Source of the DNA: Alphaproteobacteria bacterium
GTDB taxonomy: Bacteria > Pseudomonadota > Alphaproteobacteria > SMXP01
Reading direction: 5' to 3'
Assembly: GCA_028280675.1 (NCBI GenBank)
Contig: JANQLI010000229.1
Span: 1 to 15,161 of the forward strand
Length of the DNA stretch: 15,161 nt
The position numbers were made by a program, and so were the translations under genes. Below, one piece after another: positions 8,068-14,533 of the stretch. Numbering within the stretch: position 1 is the stretch's first letter; the number at the start of each line of letters is the position of its first letter. The notes under the pieces are model-generated. The model worked only from the letters and a program-made list of their open reading frames with translations, ran no database searches and had not been told where the DNA came from.

Positions 8068-8097
8068 AAAAAGCCCAACGTCACCGTTGGGCTTTTT
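8068..8097. terminator. Bidirectional intrinsic terminator between tadC and tadD
   Basis: GCCCAACG (8073-8080), loop TCAC, CGTTGGGC (8085-8092): a perfect eight-pair stem that extends by five A-T pairs (8068-8072 with 8093-8097). The T tract follows on the plus strand and the A tract gives an equal T tract on the minus strand. It should end the cpa/tad operon rightwards and tadD, converging from the right, leftwards. Confidence 0.93.
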
Positions 8098-8131
8098 GTT
8101 TGTTTGACCGCCTGATCAAAAGACCAATGTC

Positions 8132-8944
8132 TTATTCCATGTTCTGTAATTGTGCCCATGGCGATTCAGGTTGCGCCAGCATTGCGCGCATCACCTCAAT
8201 GTTATTTTCAACGGCTGAGGCGGATAAATCGGCTGAGGCATAAACCCGCGCTTCTTGGAAATTACCACGCAGCCCGAGAACCAGCGCCAAATTCTGCCGC
8301 ATCTGCACATTCGCAGATGGTTGACTCACCGCCGTGCGTAAATAGGTCTCCGCCTGAGCAATCTCGCCACTGAGCGCGTAAGACAAGGCCATATTATTCA
8401 ACACATTTGGATTGTCTGGGGAAAGCTCTAAAGCCCGCGCATATTTCTCACGCGCGGCCATATGGTTGCCCATCTGATCCAGCACGACCCCTTCGGCAGA
8501 AATAATAACCCAGTCACGCGGGCGCTTCACTTGGGCGCGCTGCAAATAATCCGCGCCCTCAAGGGTGCGGCCTGCCGCAGCCAAGGCTTTCCCATACTCC
8601 GCCAAAAGATCGACATTTTCAGAATCCTGCGCCACAGCACGATTTAAGACGCTGACCGCTTGTTTGTCTTTCCCCAACAAACGCAACGCGCGGCCGTAAT
8701 TCAGCGCCGCTTTGCCATCGGACGGGTCACGATCATAGACGCTTCCCCAATATGCCATTTGCGCAACAGTGTCGTCCGCAATCTCTGCCGTAATATCCTG
8801 CGCGCCGCCAGACACATCACGGGGCGCATTCACCCCATCAGATGCACATGCCGCCAGCACACCGCACAACGCCAAGGCAGACACTTGCCGCCAAAGCGCA
8901 GGACGGAATTTCACTGCAGTCGTCGTATTCGCTAAGTCTCTCAT
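8132..8944 (-). CDS. tadD: TPR-repeat lipoprotein TadD (Flp pilus assembly)
   Basis: TadD proteins are outer-membrane-directed TPR lipoproteins that act as pilotins for the Tad secretin. From the ATG at 8944 the product is 270 residues. A signal peptide with a GVLAAC lipobox puts the lipidated Cys at 33. From about residue 76 to 246 there are roughly five TPR units, for example LNYGRALRLLGKDKQAVSVL, LLAEYGKALAAAGRTLEGA, VVLDQMGNHMAAREKYARAL and NMALSYALSGEIAQAETYL. The tail RQNLALVLGLRGNFQEA (216-232) is typical of this family. In most alphaproteobacteria tadD lies in the same direction behind tadC; here it is on the opposite strand with its own control region. The match to TadD is by repeat pattern and location, so a generic TPR lipoprotein is the alternative. 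Confidence 0.85.
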   Translation of the reverse strand: MRDLANTTTAVKFRPALWRQVSALALCGVLAACASDGVNAPRDVSGGAQDITAEIADDTVAQMAYWGSVYDRDPSDGKAALNYGRALRLLGKDKQAVSVLNRAVAQDSENVDLLAEYGKALAAAGRTLEGADYLQRAQVKRPRDWVIISAEGVVLDQMGNHMAAREKYARALELSPDNPNVLNNMALSYALSGEIAQAETYLRTAVSQPSANVQMRQNLALVLGLRGNFQEARVYASADLSASAVENNIEVMRAMLAQPESPWAQLQNME

Positions 8945-8951
8945 AAGCACA

Positions 8952-8957
8952 CTCCTC
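8952..8957 (-). promoter_or_regulatory. Ribosome binding site deciding the tadD start
   Basis: On the minus strand GAGGAG lies seven bases before the ATG at 8944. The upstream in-frame ATG at 8965 would place this site inside the coding region and lengthen the signal peptide n-region by seven residues. Confidence 0.75.
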
Positions 8958-8965
8958 AACCCCAT

Positions 8966-9094
8966 ACATTATGGTGGTTTTCTGCTGTCACTGAGTGTGC
9001 CAAGGAGACATCAATAAAGGATTAATCATAAAAATTAACACCCCTTTATATCGAAGGCAGTCGCAAAAAAAGCATTAAGGGTTTATAAAGATTT
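8966..9094. promoter_or_regulatory. AT-rich divergent control region of tadD and the TAXI gene
   Basis: These 129 bases separate two genes that point away from each other, so both promoters must lie here or inside the flanking genes. A perfect seven-base inverted repeat, ATAAAGG (9014-9020) and CCTTTAT (9043-9049), could be an operator or hairpin. On the plus strand TATAAA (9084-9089) looks like a -10 element only six bases before the ATG at 9095, without a good -35. On the minus strand TATGAT (about 9025-9030) is a -10 candidate for tadD, also without a convincing -35. Assignments of individual boxes are weak. Confidence 0.4.
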
Positions 9095-10297
9095 ATGGCT
9101 CGTTTACCGGTTTTTGCTGTGGTTTGTCTTGTCTCCTGCTTGTGGACACGCGCAGGTGTGACAGAGCCTGTATTTGCGCAGCCAAATCTGACGACAGGCA
9201 ATGCAAGCGCCATCATAGATCGCCAAATTGCTCTTCCTATCCCCAAACCACCGCCCCCAGATGAGACTCAAGTGACAAGGCCCGAAACGTCTTTCTTCAA
9301 AATCGCCTCCGGCAACATCGCAGGAAGTTATTTCGCAACGGGAGAGAAACTCGCGGAAATCATATCTCATCCCCCTGGCTCGGAACGCTGCTCAGGCACA
9401 TTACGGTGCGGCCCTTCGGGGATGTTCGCCGTTGCGCATAATTCCGATGGCGCCGTTGTCAATATCCGGGCTGTCGCATCCGGTTCTCTCGACTCAGGGC
9501 TGGCCCCCGCAGATCTGCTATTAGACGCCTATGAGGGAAAAGGTCTTTTCGCAAAAGACGGCCCTTTAACGACTATGCGTTTAATTGCAAATCTCTACCC
9601 GGAGAGTCTGCATCTCGTCGTATCGAAAAGCGCCAATATCACCCAAGTGCAAGACCTGAAGGGATTACGGGTGTCTCTAGGACCCGCAGGATCAGGGACA
9701 CAAACATATGCGCAGCAAATCATAGAAAGAAGCGGTCTTGCAAACAGCATCACTTCGGACATGCTTGATCTGTATGAAGCCGCCGATCAGCTTCTCAGCG
9801 GTGAACTGGATGCATTCTTCTATCTTGGCGGCGTCCCTGCACCCCTGATCCAAGACATTCTGACCACAGAGCAAATCAAACTCATTCCCATCACGGGGGT
9901 CCCGGTGGCGACGATATATGAGACGCAACCTTACACCGAGCCAATTGTTCTGAGCGGCGATGTTTATCCCAATACGCCGCAAACCGAGACGATTGCCAGC
10001 ACAGCCATATGGTTTGTGAATGCGAACATCTCAGAGGAGCGGGTGTACCGTATCACCGCCGCCTTATGGCATGAGAACAATCAGGCGTTTTTAACGGATG
10101 GACGCTCTCCTATGACGAACGCAAACAAAGAAGCCGCCATCAACGATCTTCCGCTTCCCCTGCATCCCGGTGCAGAACGCTATTACCAGGAGGCGGCGTT
10201 TTTCCAAACGGCGCCGGATTCAACTTTGGCAACTGGTAATGTACCGCCAGAGACTTCATCGCAAGATGCGGATACGGACATGCAAAGCGCCCCTTAA
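9095..10297 (+). CDS. TAXI family solute-binding protein (TRAP-transporter receptor type)
   Basis: The 400-residue exported protein resembles TAXI solute receptors, which capture small organic anions in the periplasm for TRAP permeases. The start of the mature domain, FFKIASGNIAGSYFATGEKLA (about 67-87), matches the family opening, and a Cys pair (Cys99, Cys105) precedes NIRAVASGSLDSGLAPAD (123-140). The LKGLRVSLGPAGSGTQTYAQ segment (188-207) and the LSGELDAFFYLGG segment are typical substrate-cleft landmarks. The leader ends either near AQP (about 30) or at a lipobox-like LVSC (12-15), so lipoprotein anchoring is possible. No TRAP permease genes (dctQM or a fused form) lie nearby. The C-terminal 30 residues are Ser/Thr/Asp-rich. 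A weak AAGGG stands 13 bases before the ATG. The last four bases are shared with the convergent GST gene. The ligand is unknown. Confidence 0.82.
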   Translation: MARLPVFAVVCLVSCLWTRAGVTEPVFAQPNLTTGNASAIIDRQIALPIPKPPPPDETQVTRPETSFFKIASGNIAGSYFATGEKLAEIISHPPGSERCSGTLRCGPSGMFAVAHNSDGAVVNIRAVASGSLDSGLAPADLLLDAYEGKGLFAKDGPLTTMRLIANLYPESLHLVVSKSANITQVQDLKGLRVSLGPAGSGTQTYAQQIIERSGLANSITSDMLDLYEAADQLLSGELDAFFYLGGVPAPLIQDILTTEQIKLIPITGVPVATIYETQPYTEPIVLSGDVYPNTPQTETIASTAIWFVNANISEERVYRITAALWHENNQAFLTDGRSPMTNANKEAAINDLPLPLHPGAERYYQEAAFFQTAPDSTLATGNVPPETSSQDADTDMQSAP

Positions 10298-10938
10298 AAA
10301 GACTGCCGCTCCTCTTCACACTCTTTGCGCCATACCTGCATATCGGGATCGTCCCACATCATGGCCGCATAGTCAGCCGCAACGCCTTTCAGAGGAATAT
10401 CATACGTCCGAAAACGCGAGACCACCGGCGCATACATCGCATCCGCAATAGACCATTGCCCAAAGAGGTACGCCCCTTCATCCGCATATCGATTGCGGCA
10501 CATATCCCATATATCGATGATGCGCGCGACATTACGCGCGACGGACTCGGCATTTTCATAGGACAGGCCCGTTTCAAGAAAATCCATCGGACAATATTTT
10601 CGCAAGGGATGGAAACCTGCATGCATTTCGGCGCTTACCGACCGGGCCAAAGCACGGGCCTTGCGGCCCGCTGGCCACAATTGCGCTGATGGGCATTGCT
10701 CTGCCATATATTCCGCAATCGCCAAGGAGTCCCATATCATCTCATCGCCATGTTTGAGCACCGGCACCAGAGAGGATGGTGAAATCTCGCCTAATGTTTC
10801 GGTCAGCCCTTCTGTGCGTAATTGGATCACCTGCTCATCGAACACCACATGAGAGCGCCGGACGACCATCCATGCCCGTAATGACCACGATGACCAATTC
10901 TTCGTTCCCAAAATCAAGGTGTAGGGTTTTTCAGACAT
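10294..10938 (-). CDS. Glutathione S-transferase family protein
   Basis: The 214-residue product is a cytosolic GST-fold protein, likely conjugating glutathione to electrophiles or reducing peroxides; the substrate is not known. The thioredoxin-like N-terminal domain spans about 5-82. It has GTKNWSSWSLRAW (11-23), where a serine would be the glutathione-activating residue, the cis-proline motif SLVPVL (56-61, Pro59) and DSLAIAEYMAE (70-80), where families usually have ES. The C-terminal helical domain runs from about 90 to 205 (FGQWSIADAMYAPVV). The ATG at 10938 has an AGGGA site eight bases before it; a longer frame reaching 11211 runs into the neighbouring gene and is not credible. The stop codon overlaps that of the TAXI gene by a shared TTAA. 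It is divergent from the aminopeptidase gene. Confidence 0.87.
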   Translation of the reverse strand: MSEKPYTLILGTKNWSSWSLRAWMVVRRSHVVFDEQVIQLRTEGLTETLGEISPSSLVPVLKHGDEMIWDSLAIAEYMAEQCPSAQLWPAGRKARALARSVSAEMHAGFHPLRKYCPMDFLETGLSYENAESVARNVARIIDIWDMCRNRYADEGAYLFGQWSIADAMYAPVVSRFRTYDIPLKGVAADYAAMMWDDPDMQVWRKECEEERQSF

Positions 10939-10946
10939 TGGCTTAT

Positions 10947-10951
10947 TCCCT
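10947..10951 (-). promoter_or_regulatory. Ribosome binding site deciding the GST start
   Basis: On the minus strand AGGGA ends eight bases before the ATG at 10938 and supports MSEKPYTLIL as the N-terminus instead of the longer open frame upstream. Confidence 0.6.
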
Positions 10952-11025
10952 TTTTGACGCACGACTGACCAAGCTGCTAAGCTATCACAACCGTTATTTC
11001 CTATTCTTGAAGAAAAGAAAAGATA

Positions 11026-12417
11026 GTGCTTGATATTTTTGCGACCAGCTCGTCTGACGCCATCCCCATTTATCTCCTGACATCCGGCTCCCTTTCTGAT
11101 TGGCTCGAACATCAAACCAGCGTCACGCGCGCTTGGATTGAGGCAAACGGATTTGAGGCGCGCGAGGGTCAACTCTTGATCATCCCCAATGAACGGAATA
11201 GCCCAGGACACGTCGTCTTTGGCTATGACCCCGAAAACAGGGTGACGCCCTACCCTTTCGCATCCTTATCCAACGCCCTCCCCGAAGGGGATTATACGTT
11301 AGAGGCTGTGGGCTTCGACCTTGACCCTGCACACGCCGCCCTCTCCTGGGCCATGGGCACTTACACGTTTGATCGCTACAAAAACAAAAAGACAGAGAAA
11401 TCTTGGCCGCGATTAATTGTAAAAGATGATTACAATACACATGAGATGAGCACCATCGCCATGAGCGTTGCTCTAGTCCGCAATCTCGTGAACACACCGG
11501 CCAATGATATGGGGCCCGATGAATTGCAAAAGGCCATGCAAGAGCTGGCCGATGCGTTTCAGGCCAAGATGGCCGTCACTCTTGGCGAGCAGCTTCTCAC
11601 GGATAACTTTCCGCTGATCCATGCAGTGGGGCGCGCATCGAACCGGGCGCCTCGCCTGCTCGATTTAACCTGGGGGGACGCGGATGCCCCGAAGGTGACC
11701 CTTATCGGCAAAGGTGTTTGCTTCGATTCGGGCGGCCTCAATATCAAGCCTGGACGCTCTATGGAGTTGATGAAGAAAGATATGGGCGGCGCCGCACATG
11801 TTCTGGGCCTGGCCAGCATAATCATGTCCACAGGTCTACCGATACGATTGCGCGTGCTGATCCCGGCAGTGGAAAACGCCATCTCTGGAAACGCCTTCCG
11901 GCCAGGCGATGTGCTGCCAAGCCGCGATGGCATGAGCGTTGAAATCGAAAATACCGATGCGGAAGGCCGCCTCGTTCTCGCCGATGCGCTGACCCTCGCA
12001 GACGAAGAAAACCCAGACATACTCATTGATATGGCCACACTGACAGGGGCTGCGCGCGTGGCGCTTGGCGCGGACATTCCGCCCTTCTATACAAATGATG
12101 AAGCCCTCGCGGCGAATCTGGCGCTCGCCTCAAAAGAGCTGATCGATCCAATCTGGCGTTTGCCTCTTTGGCCTGGCTATGACGGCTCATTAAAAGGCAA
12201 GGTCGCCGATGTCTCACATACTGGCGATAGTGGCATGGCGGGTTCGATCACCGCCGCTTTGTTTTTGCAGCGCTTTGTGAAGACAGCCGCGAGCTGGGTG
12301 CATTTTGATGTCTATGCGTGGAATCCGAAACCGCGTCCTGGGCAACCTGTGGGGGGTGAGGCGCAAGGGATCCGCGCGCTCTATGAGGTGATCAAAACGC
12401 GCTATCCACGCGCATAA
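11026..12417 (+). CDS. Leucyl aminopeptidase family protein (peptidase M17)
   Basis: This cytoplasmic two-metal aminopeptidase removes N-terminal residues from peptides in protein turnover. The 463-residue product has an N-terminal domain (about 1-135) and the M17 catalytic domain (about 145-460). Metal and catalytic residues line up with E. coli PepA at a constant offset of 41: Lys229, Asp234, Lys241, Asp252, Asp311, Glu313 and Arg315. They sit in IGKGVCFDSGGLNIKPG (227-243) and NTDAEGRLVLADAL (309-322). All active-site residues are therefore present. The start is a GTG at 11026; an in-frame TGA at 11008 excludes a longer product and the ribosome site is only an A-rich AAGAAAAGA. It may be promoted from the 87-base gap shared with the divergent GST gene. 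The length is somewhat short for PepA but usual for this alphaproteobacterial subgroup. Confidence 0.94.
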   Translation: MLDIFATSSSDAIPIYLLTSGSLSDWLEHQTSVTRAWIEANGFEAREGQLLIIPNERNSPGHVVFGYDPENRVTPYPFASLSNALPEGDYTLEAVGFDLDPAHAALSWAMGTYTFDRYKNKKTEKSWPRLIVKDDYNTHEMSTIAMSVALVRNLVNTPANDMGPDELQKAMQELADAFQAKMAVTLGEQLLTDNFPLIHAVGRASNRAPRLLDLTWGDADAPKVTLIGKGVCFDSGGLNIKPGRSMELMKKDMGGAAHVLGLASIIMSTGLPIRLRVLIPAVENAISGNAFRPGDVLPSRDGMSVEIENTDAEGRLVLADALTLADEENPDILIDMATLTGAARVALGADIPPFYTNDEALAANLALASKELIDPIWRLPLWPGYDGSLKGKVADVSHTGDSGMAGSITAALFLQRFVKTAASWVHFDVYAWNPKPRPGQPVGGEAQGIRALYEVIKTRYPRA

Positions 12418-12516
12418 ATACCGCGAAAGGGCTTGCACTTCGCCCCTGCTTTGCCAATGCTAGGGTGCGATAGCGCCACATGATTCGCGTGTCGGTGCGC
12501 GGTAAGTCATTGTAGC

Positions 12517-12525
12517 GGGGATACA
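12517..12525 (+). repeat. Direct repeat GGGGATACA, copy 1
   Basis: This nine-base word lies 13 bases before the MarR start and recurs before the next gene (12943-12951). It is flanked by TGTA and forms a short TGTA-N7-TACA dyad. It could be a shared operator or simply part of a ribosome site. Confidence 0.3.
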
Positions 12526-12538
12526 GTAGCAAGAATAC

Positions 12539-12883
12539 ATGGGACTCGAGTTAAAACCGATTGAAGCACTGAATCTCTGGCACGATGTCGTGTTGGAATC
12601 CGTGCGCCGTGAAGGTCCGGACTTATCAGCACGGCAAATGGCCATTCTGCTCACGATCTACCTCTCGCCGCCACCGCATACGGTCAAGGGACTCTCTGAA
12701 AAGCTCGGCGTGACCAAACCCGCCATCACCCGCGCCCTTGATACGCTTGGTCAGATGGACCTTTTGAAGCGCAAACGCGATCCCGACGACAAACGCAATG
12801 TGCTTGTGCAGCGCACGGTTTCTGGGTCTGTCTTTCTCAACGAATTTGCCGATCTAATTACCGATCAAACCACACAGATATAA
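12539..12883 (+). CDS. Small MarR family winged-helix regulator
   Basis: The 114-residue protein has a MarR-type DNA-binding domain. After an N-terminal helix (about 7-24), ARQMAILLTIYLS (31-43) begins the winged-helix core. HTVKGLSEKLGVTKPAITRALDTL (47-70, a recognisable helix-turn-helix whose middle is TKPAITRAL) follows, and DPDDKRNVLVQ (81-91) forms the wing with the conserved basic Arg86 region. It is shorter than the usual 140-150 residues and has little left for the C-terminal dimerisation helix, so the dimer contact may rely on the N-terminal helix. An in-frame TAG at 12527 fixes the ATG at 12539; the ribosome site is weak. It lies 121 bases after the aminopeptidase and 75 bases before the small membrane protein gene. 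The signal it senses is unknown. Confidence 0.83.
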   Translation: MGLELKPIEALNLWHDVVLESVRREGPDLSARQMAILLTIYLSPPPHTVKGLSEKLGVTKPAITRALDTLGQMDLLKRKRDPDDKRNVLVQRTVSGSVFLNEFADLITDQTTQI

Positions 12884-12942
12884 CGCCGCACATTGTGAAG
12901 CACGCAAAAGGCGTTAAACTGCATCCTTCTATAGCATGGTCA

Positions 12943-12951
12943 GGGGATACA
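12943..12951 (+). repeat. Direct repeat GGGGATACA, copy 2
   Basis: The second copy of the word at 12517-12525 stands seven bases before the ATG at 12959, where GGGGA could also serve as the ribosome site. Confidence 0.3.
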
Positions 12952-12958
12952 TAGGGTT

Positions 12959-13186
12959 ATGATTGATATTTGGCTTTTCATCGCTTTTGGCGCTGGTGTG
13001 TTTATCGGCATTCACTACGCCAACCGCACGTGGCGCGATAACGCCGATGCGTTACAGCGCAAAGAAAGCGGCACACATCACTACAAAGTGATTTATGCAG
13101 AGTCCCAAATCTATTTTCAGCAGATCGAACCCCTGCTCCGGCAATTGCAAGATGAAGTGATTATCGAGCACGACACGCTTCAGTGA
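12959..13186 (+). CDS. Small single-pass membrane protein of unknown function
   Basis: The 75-residue product has one N-terminal membrane helix (about 3-20, IWLFIAFGAGVFIGIHY, containing GAGVFIG small-residue spacing that could aid helix packing), then an ANRTWR basic edge. That suggests the C-terminal part (about 26-75), a charged helical region with QIYFQQIEPLLRQLQDEV, is cytoplasmic. I do not recognise a family. An in-frame TAG at 12932 bounds the frame, and AGGGGA (12942-12947) is a plausible ribosome site. It follows the MarR gene in the same direction and may share its transcript. It ends 40 bases before the convergent methyltransferase gene, with no clear terminator between them. Coding is supported by the sensible membrane/helix pattern and codon use like that of its neighbours. 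Confidence 0.7.
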   Translation: MIDIWLFIAFGAGVFIGIHYANRTWRDNADALQRKESGTHHYKVIYAESQIYFQQIEPLLRQLQDEVIIEHDTLQ

Positions 13187-13226
13187 AAAGATATTCTCGG
13201 ACAATCAACCCTACGAGGAAAGTAAA

Positions 13227-14315
13227 TCAAATATGTGGGGCAGCCTGTGGATCGCGGACACAAAATTCTGGAGTCCAATGCTTATACACTTTTGTCTTTG
13301 AAGTAACTGTGCCTTTTTTTCGCAGCACAGCAAACATGATCGTGGGTTTTATGTGACCTACATCGATCAATAACTCATTGAGATATTCTAGAAAATCGAC
13401 AAAGGCGCGATCCTGCGGATTTTCTGCATCAAGATTATGGCCATACCCCCTCTCGATAAAGACATCAGGTAAATTGCCGTAGCCAAAGAAAGAGTCAAAG
13501 TCGAACTGTTCGATCAAAAGCTGCAAAATATCTTGTGCTCGGATGCCTTCGAAACCCTTATGCGCACAATCCCAATTGACGAATTCTGCATGATGTTTTT
13601 GAAACTGATGCTGAAATTTGTAATGATCAGGAATGAAACCCCATAATCTATTCACAAGCTCAAGCGTTTCCGGCCAACGCATATGGCCATTCCGCCCAAT
13701 CATATCGATACTTACAAAAGCACCCTTCTCATGTAGCATTTGATGGAGCACATCGAATAGCTGTTCCAACTCTACAATATGATGCAAAGTATGGTGAGCC
13801 ATCACCCCAGCGCATTTATCGCTCACATCCATCGTGTTGACGTCAACCTCATGAAATTCCATCCAAGGGCTCATGCCAGCCTCATCCGCATTCTGTTGAC
13901 CGCGGTCTAACCGAATTTGCGAGAGGTCTGTGCAGATCATCCTAAAATTATCAATGCCCTTATCGCGTAAAGCTTTCACAATCATAACTTCAAGCTGACA
14001 GTCGCCCGCACCGACACTGAGAATACGGTTCGTGTCATTTTGCTCAGACAAGGATTTCGCAAATGTTTCAACATAGATCTTCAGTGATGATGGGTGATCG
14101 AATACCTGCCTGACTTTTGGGTTGATATGAGTGCGCATCCAATAACGACTAATCTCAGGCATTTTTTTGAGCACGGAAGGGTCTTGAAACTGCCTAATTT
14201 GGTGCTCCGTGCGGGCCTTATAATCATCACCAGACGACAAGATTTGCTGAACGCCGCCTGTGACACGCGCTTTCGCACGCTTGAGATTGAACACAATATT
14301 TTGCTTATCAACCAT
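13227..14315 (-). CDS. Class I SAM-dependent methyltransferase
   Basis: The 362-residue protein has a Rossmann-type methyltransferase core. Motif I is ILSVGAGDCQLEV (98-110), the acidic end of strand 2 is MICTDLS with Asp130, the next loop is FHEVDVNTMDV (154-164), and the strand-4 region is GVMAHHTLHHI (170-180). An extra N-terminal region of about 95 residues (with RYWMRTHINPKVRQVF at 57-72) precedes the core, and a long C-terminal extension follows. A His-rich stretch (HYKFQHQFQKHHAEF, 231-245) is notable. The substrate cannot be told from sequence; its sulfotransferase neighbour suggests a glycan or lipid acceptor. The ATG at 14315 has an AAGG site nine bases upstream; the earlier GTG at 14342 has none. 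The gene is more AT-rich than the region left of it. Confidence 0.82.
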   Translation of the reverse strand: MVDKQNIVFNLKRAKARVTGGVQQILSSGDDYKARTEHQIRQFQDPSVLKKMPEISRYWMRTHINPKVRQVFDHPSSLKIYVETFAKSLSEQNDTNRILSVGAGDCQLEVMIVKALRDKGIDNFRMICTDLSQIRLDRGQQNADEAGMSPWMEFHEVDVNTMDVSDKCAGVMAHHTLHHIVELEQLFDVLHQMLHEKGAFVSIDMIGRNGHMRWPETLELVNRLWGFIPDHYKFQHQFQKHHAEFVNWDCAHKGFEGIRAQDILQLLIEQFDFDSFFGYGNLPDVFIERGYGHNLDAENPQDRAFVDFLEYLNELLIDVGHIKPTIMFAVLRKKGTVTSKTKVYKHWTPEFCVRDPQAAPHI

Positions 14316-14324
14316 ATCTAAGGA

Positions 14325-14328
14325 CCTT
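14325..14328 (-). promoter_or_regulatory. Ribosome binding site deciding the methyltransferase start
   Basis: On the minus strand AAGG lies nine bases before the ATG at 14315. It sits in a small palindromic stretch (TAAGG-T-CCTTA) whose loop of one base is too small to form a hairpin, so it may only be chance or a DNA-level site. Confidence 0.5.
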
Positions 14329-14342
14329 AAGGATTTCGTCAC

Positions 14343-14533
14343 GATTAGGCATTAGCACTACTGAATGAAGACAAACTGTATAACTTATCGCCCAGGATAT
14401 ACAGCAGAATATGGAACCGTGAAAGCAGGCATTTCTCCTTTCACTATGAAGAAGAAAAGTGTATGGAAGCCAAGAATAACAGAAAAATGTAGATGTCAAA
14501 AAATCAACAGAATGGGTTTGCTAAGATAGCATC
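14343..14533. promoter_or_regulatory. AT-rich divergent control region between methyltransferase and sulfotransferase
   Basis: These 191 bases separate two divergent starts and must carry control signals for both. On the plus strand TGC-TAAGAT (14519-14527) resembles an extended -10 element. A start point about seven bases further would fall on the GTG at 14534, which lacks a ribosome site, so a leaderless transcript is possible. No convincing -35 or operator is seen. The only open frame across it (minus, 14308-14499) shows no coding features. Confidence 0.4.

Noticed and set aside
10939..11211. N-terminal extension of the GST frame by 91 codons
   Set aside because: It would overlap the aminopeptidase gene, contains no GST-like sequence, and the ATG at 10938 has a good ribosome site.
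12430..12455. Hairpin-like GGGC/GCCC after the aminopeptidase gene as a terminator
   Set aside because: Only four pairs with a nine-base loop and no T tract, so it is too weak to call.
13187..13226. Terminator between the small membrane protein and the methyltransferase
   Set aside because: No inverted repeat with an adjoining T tract is visible in these 40 bases.
14308..14499. 63-codon minus-strand frame upstream of the methyltransferase
   Set aside because: It overlaps the methyltransferase start in another frame, is Cys/Phe/Ser-rich without pattern, and has no ribosome site.
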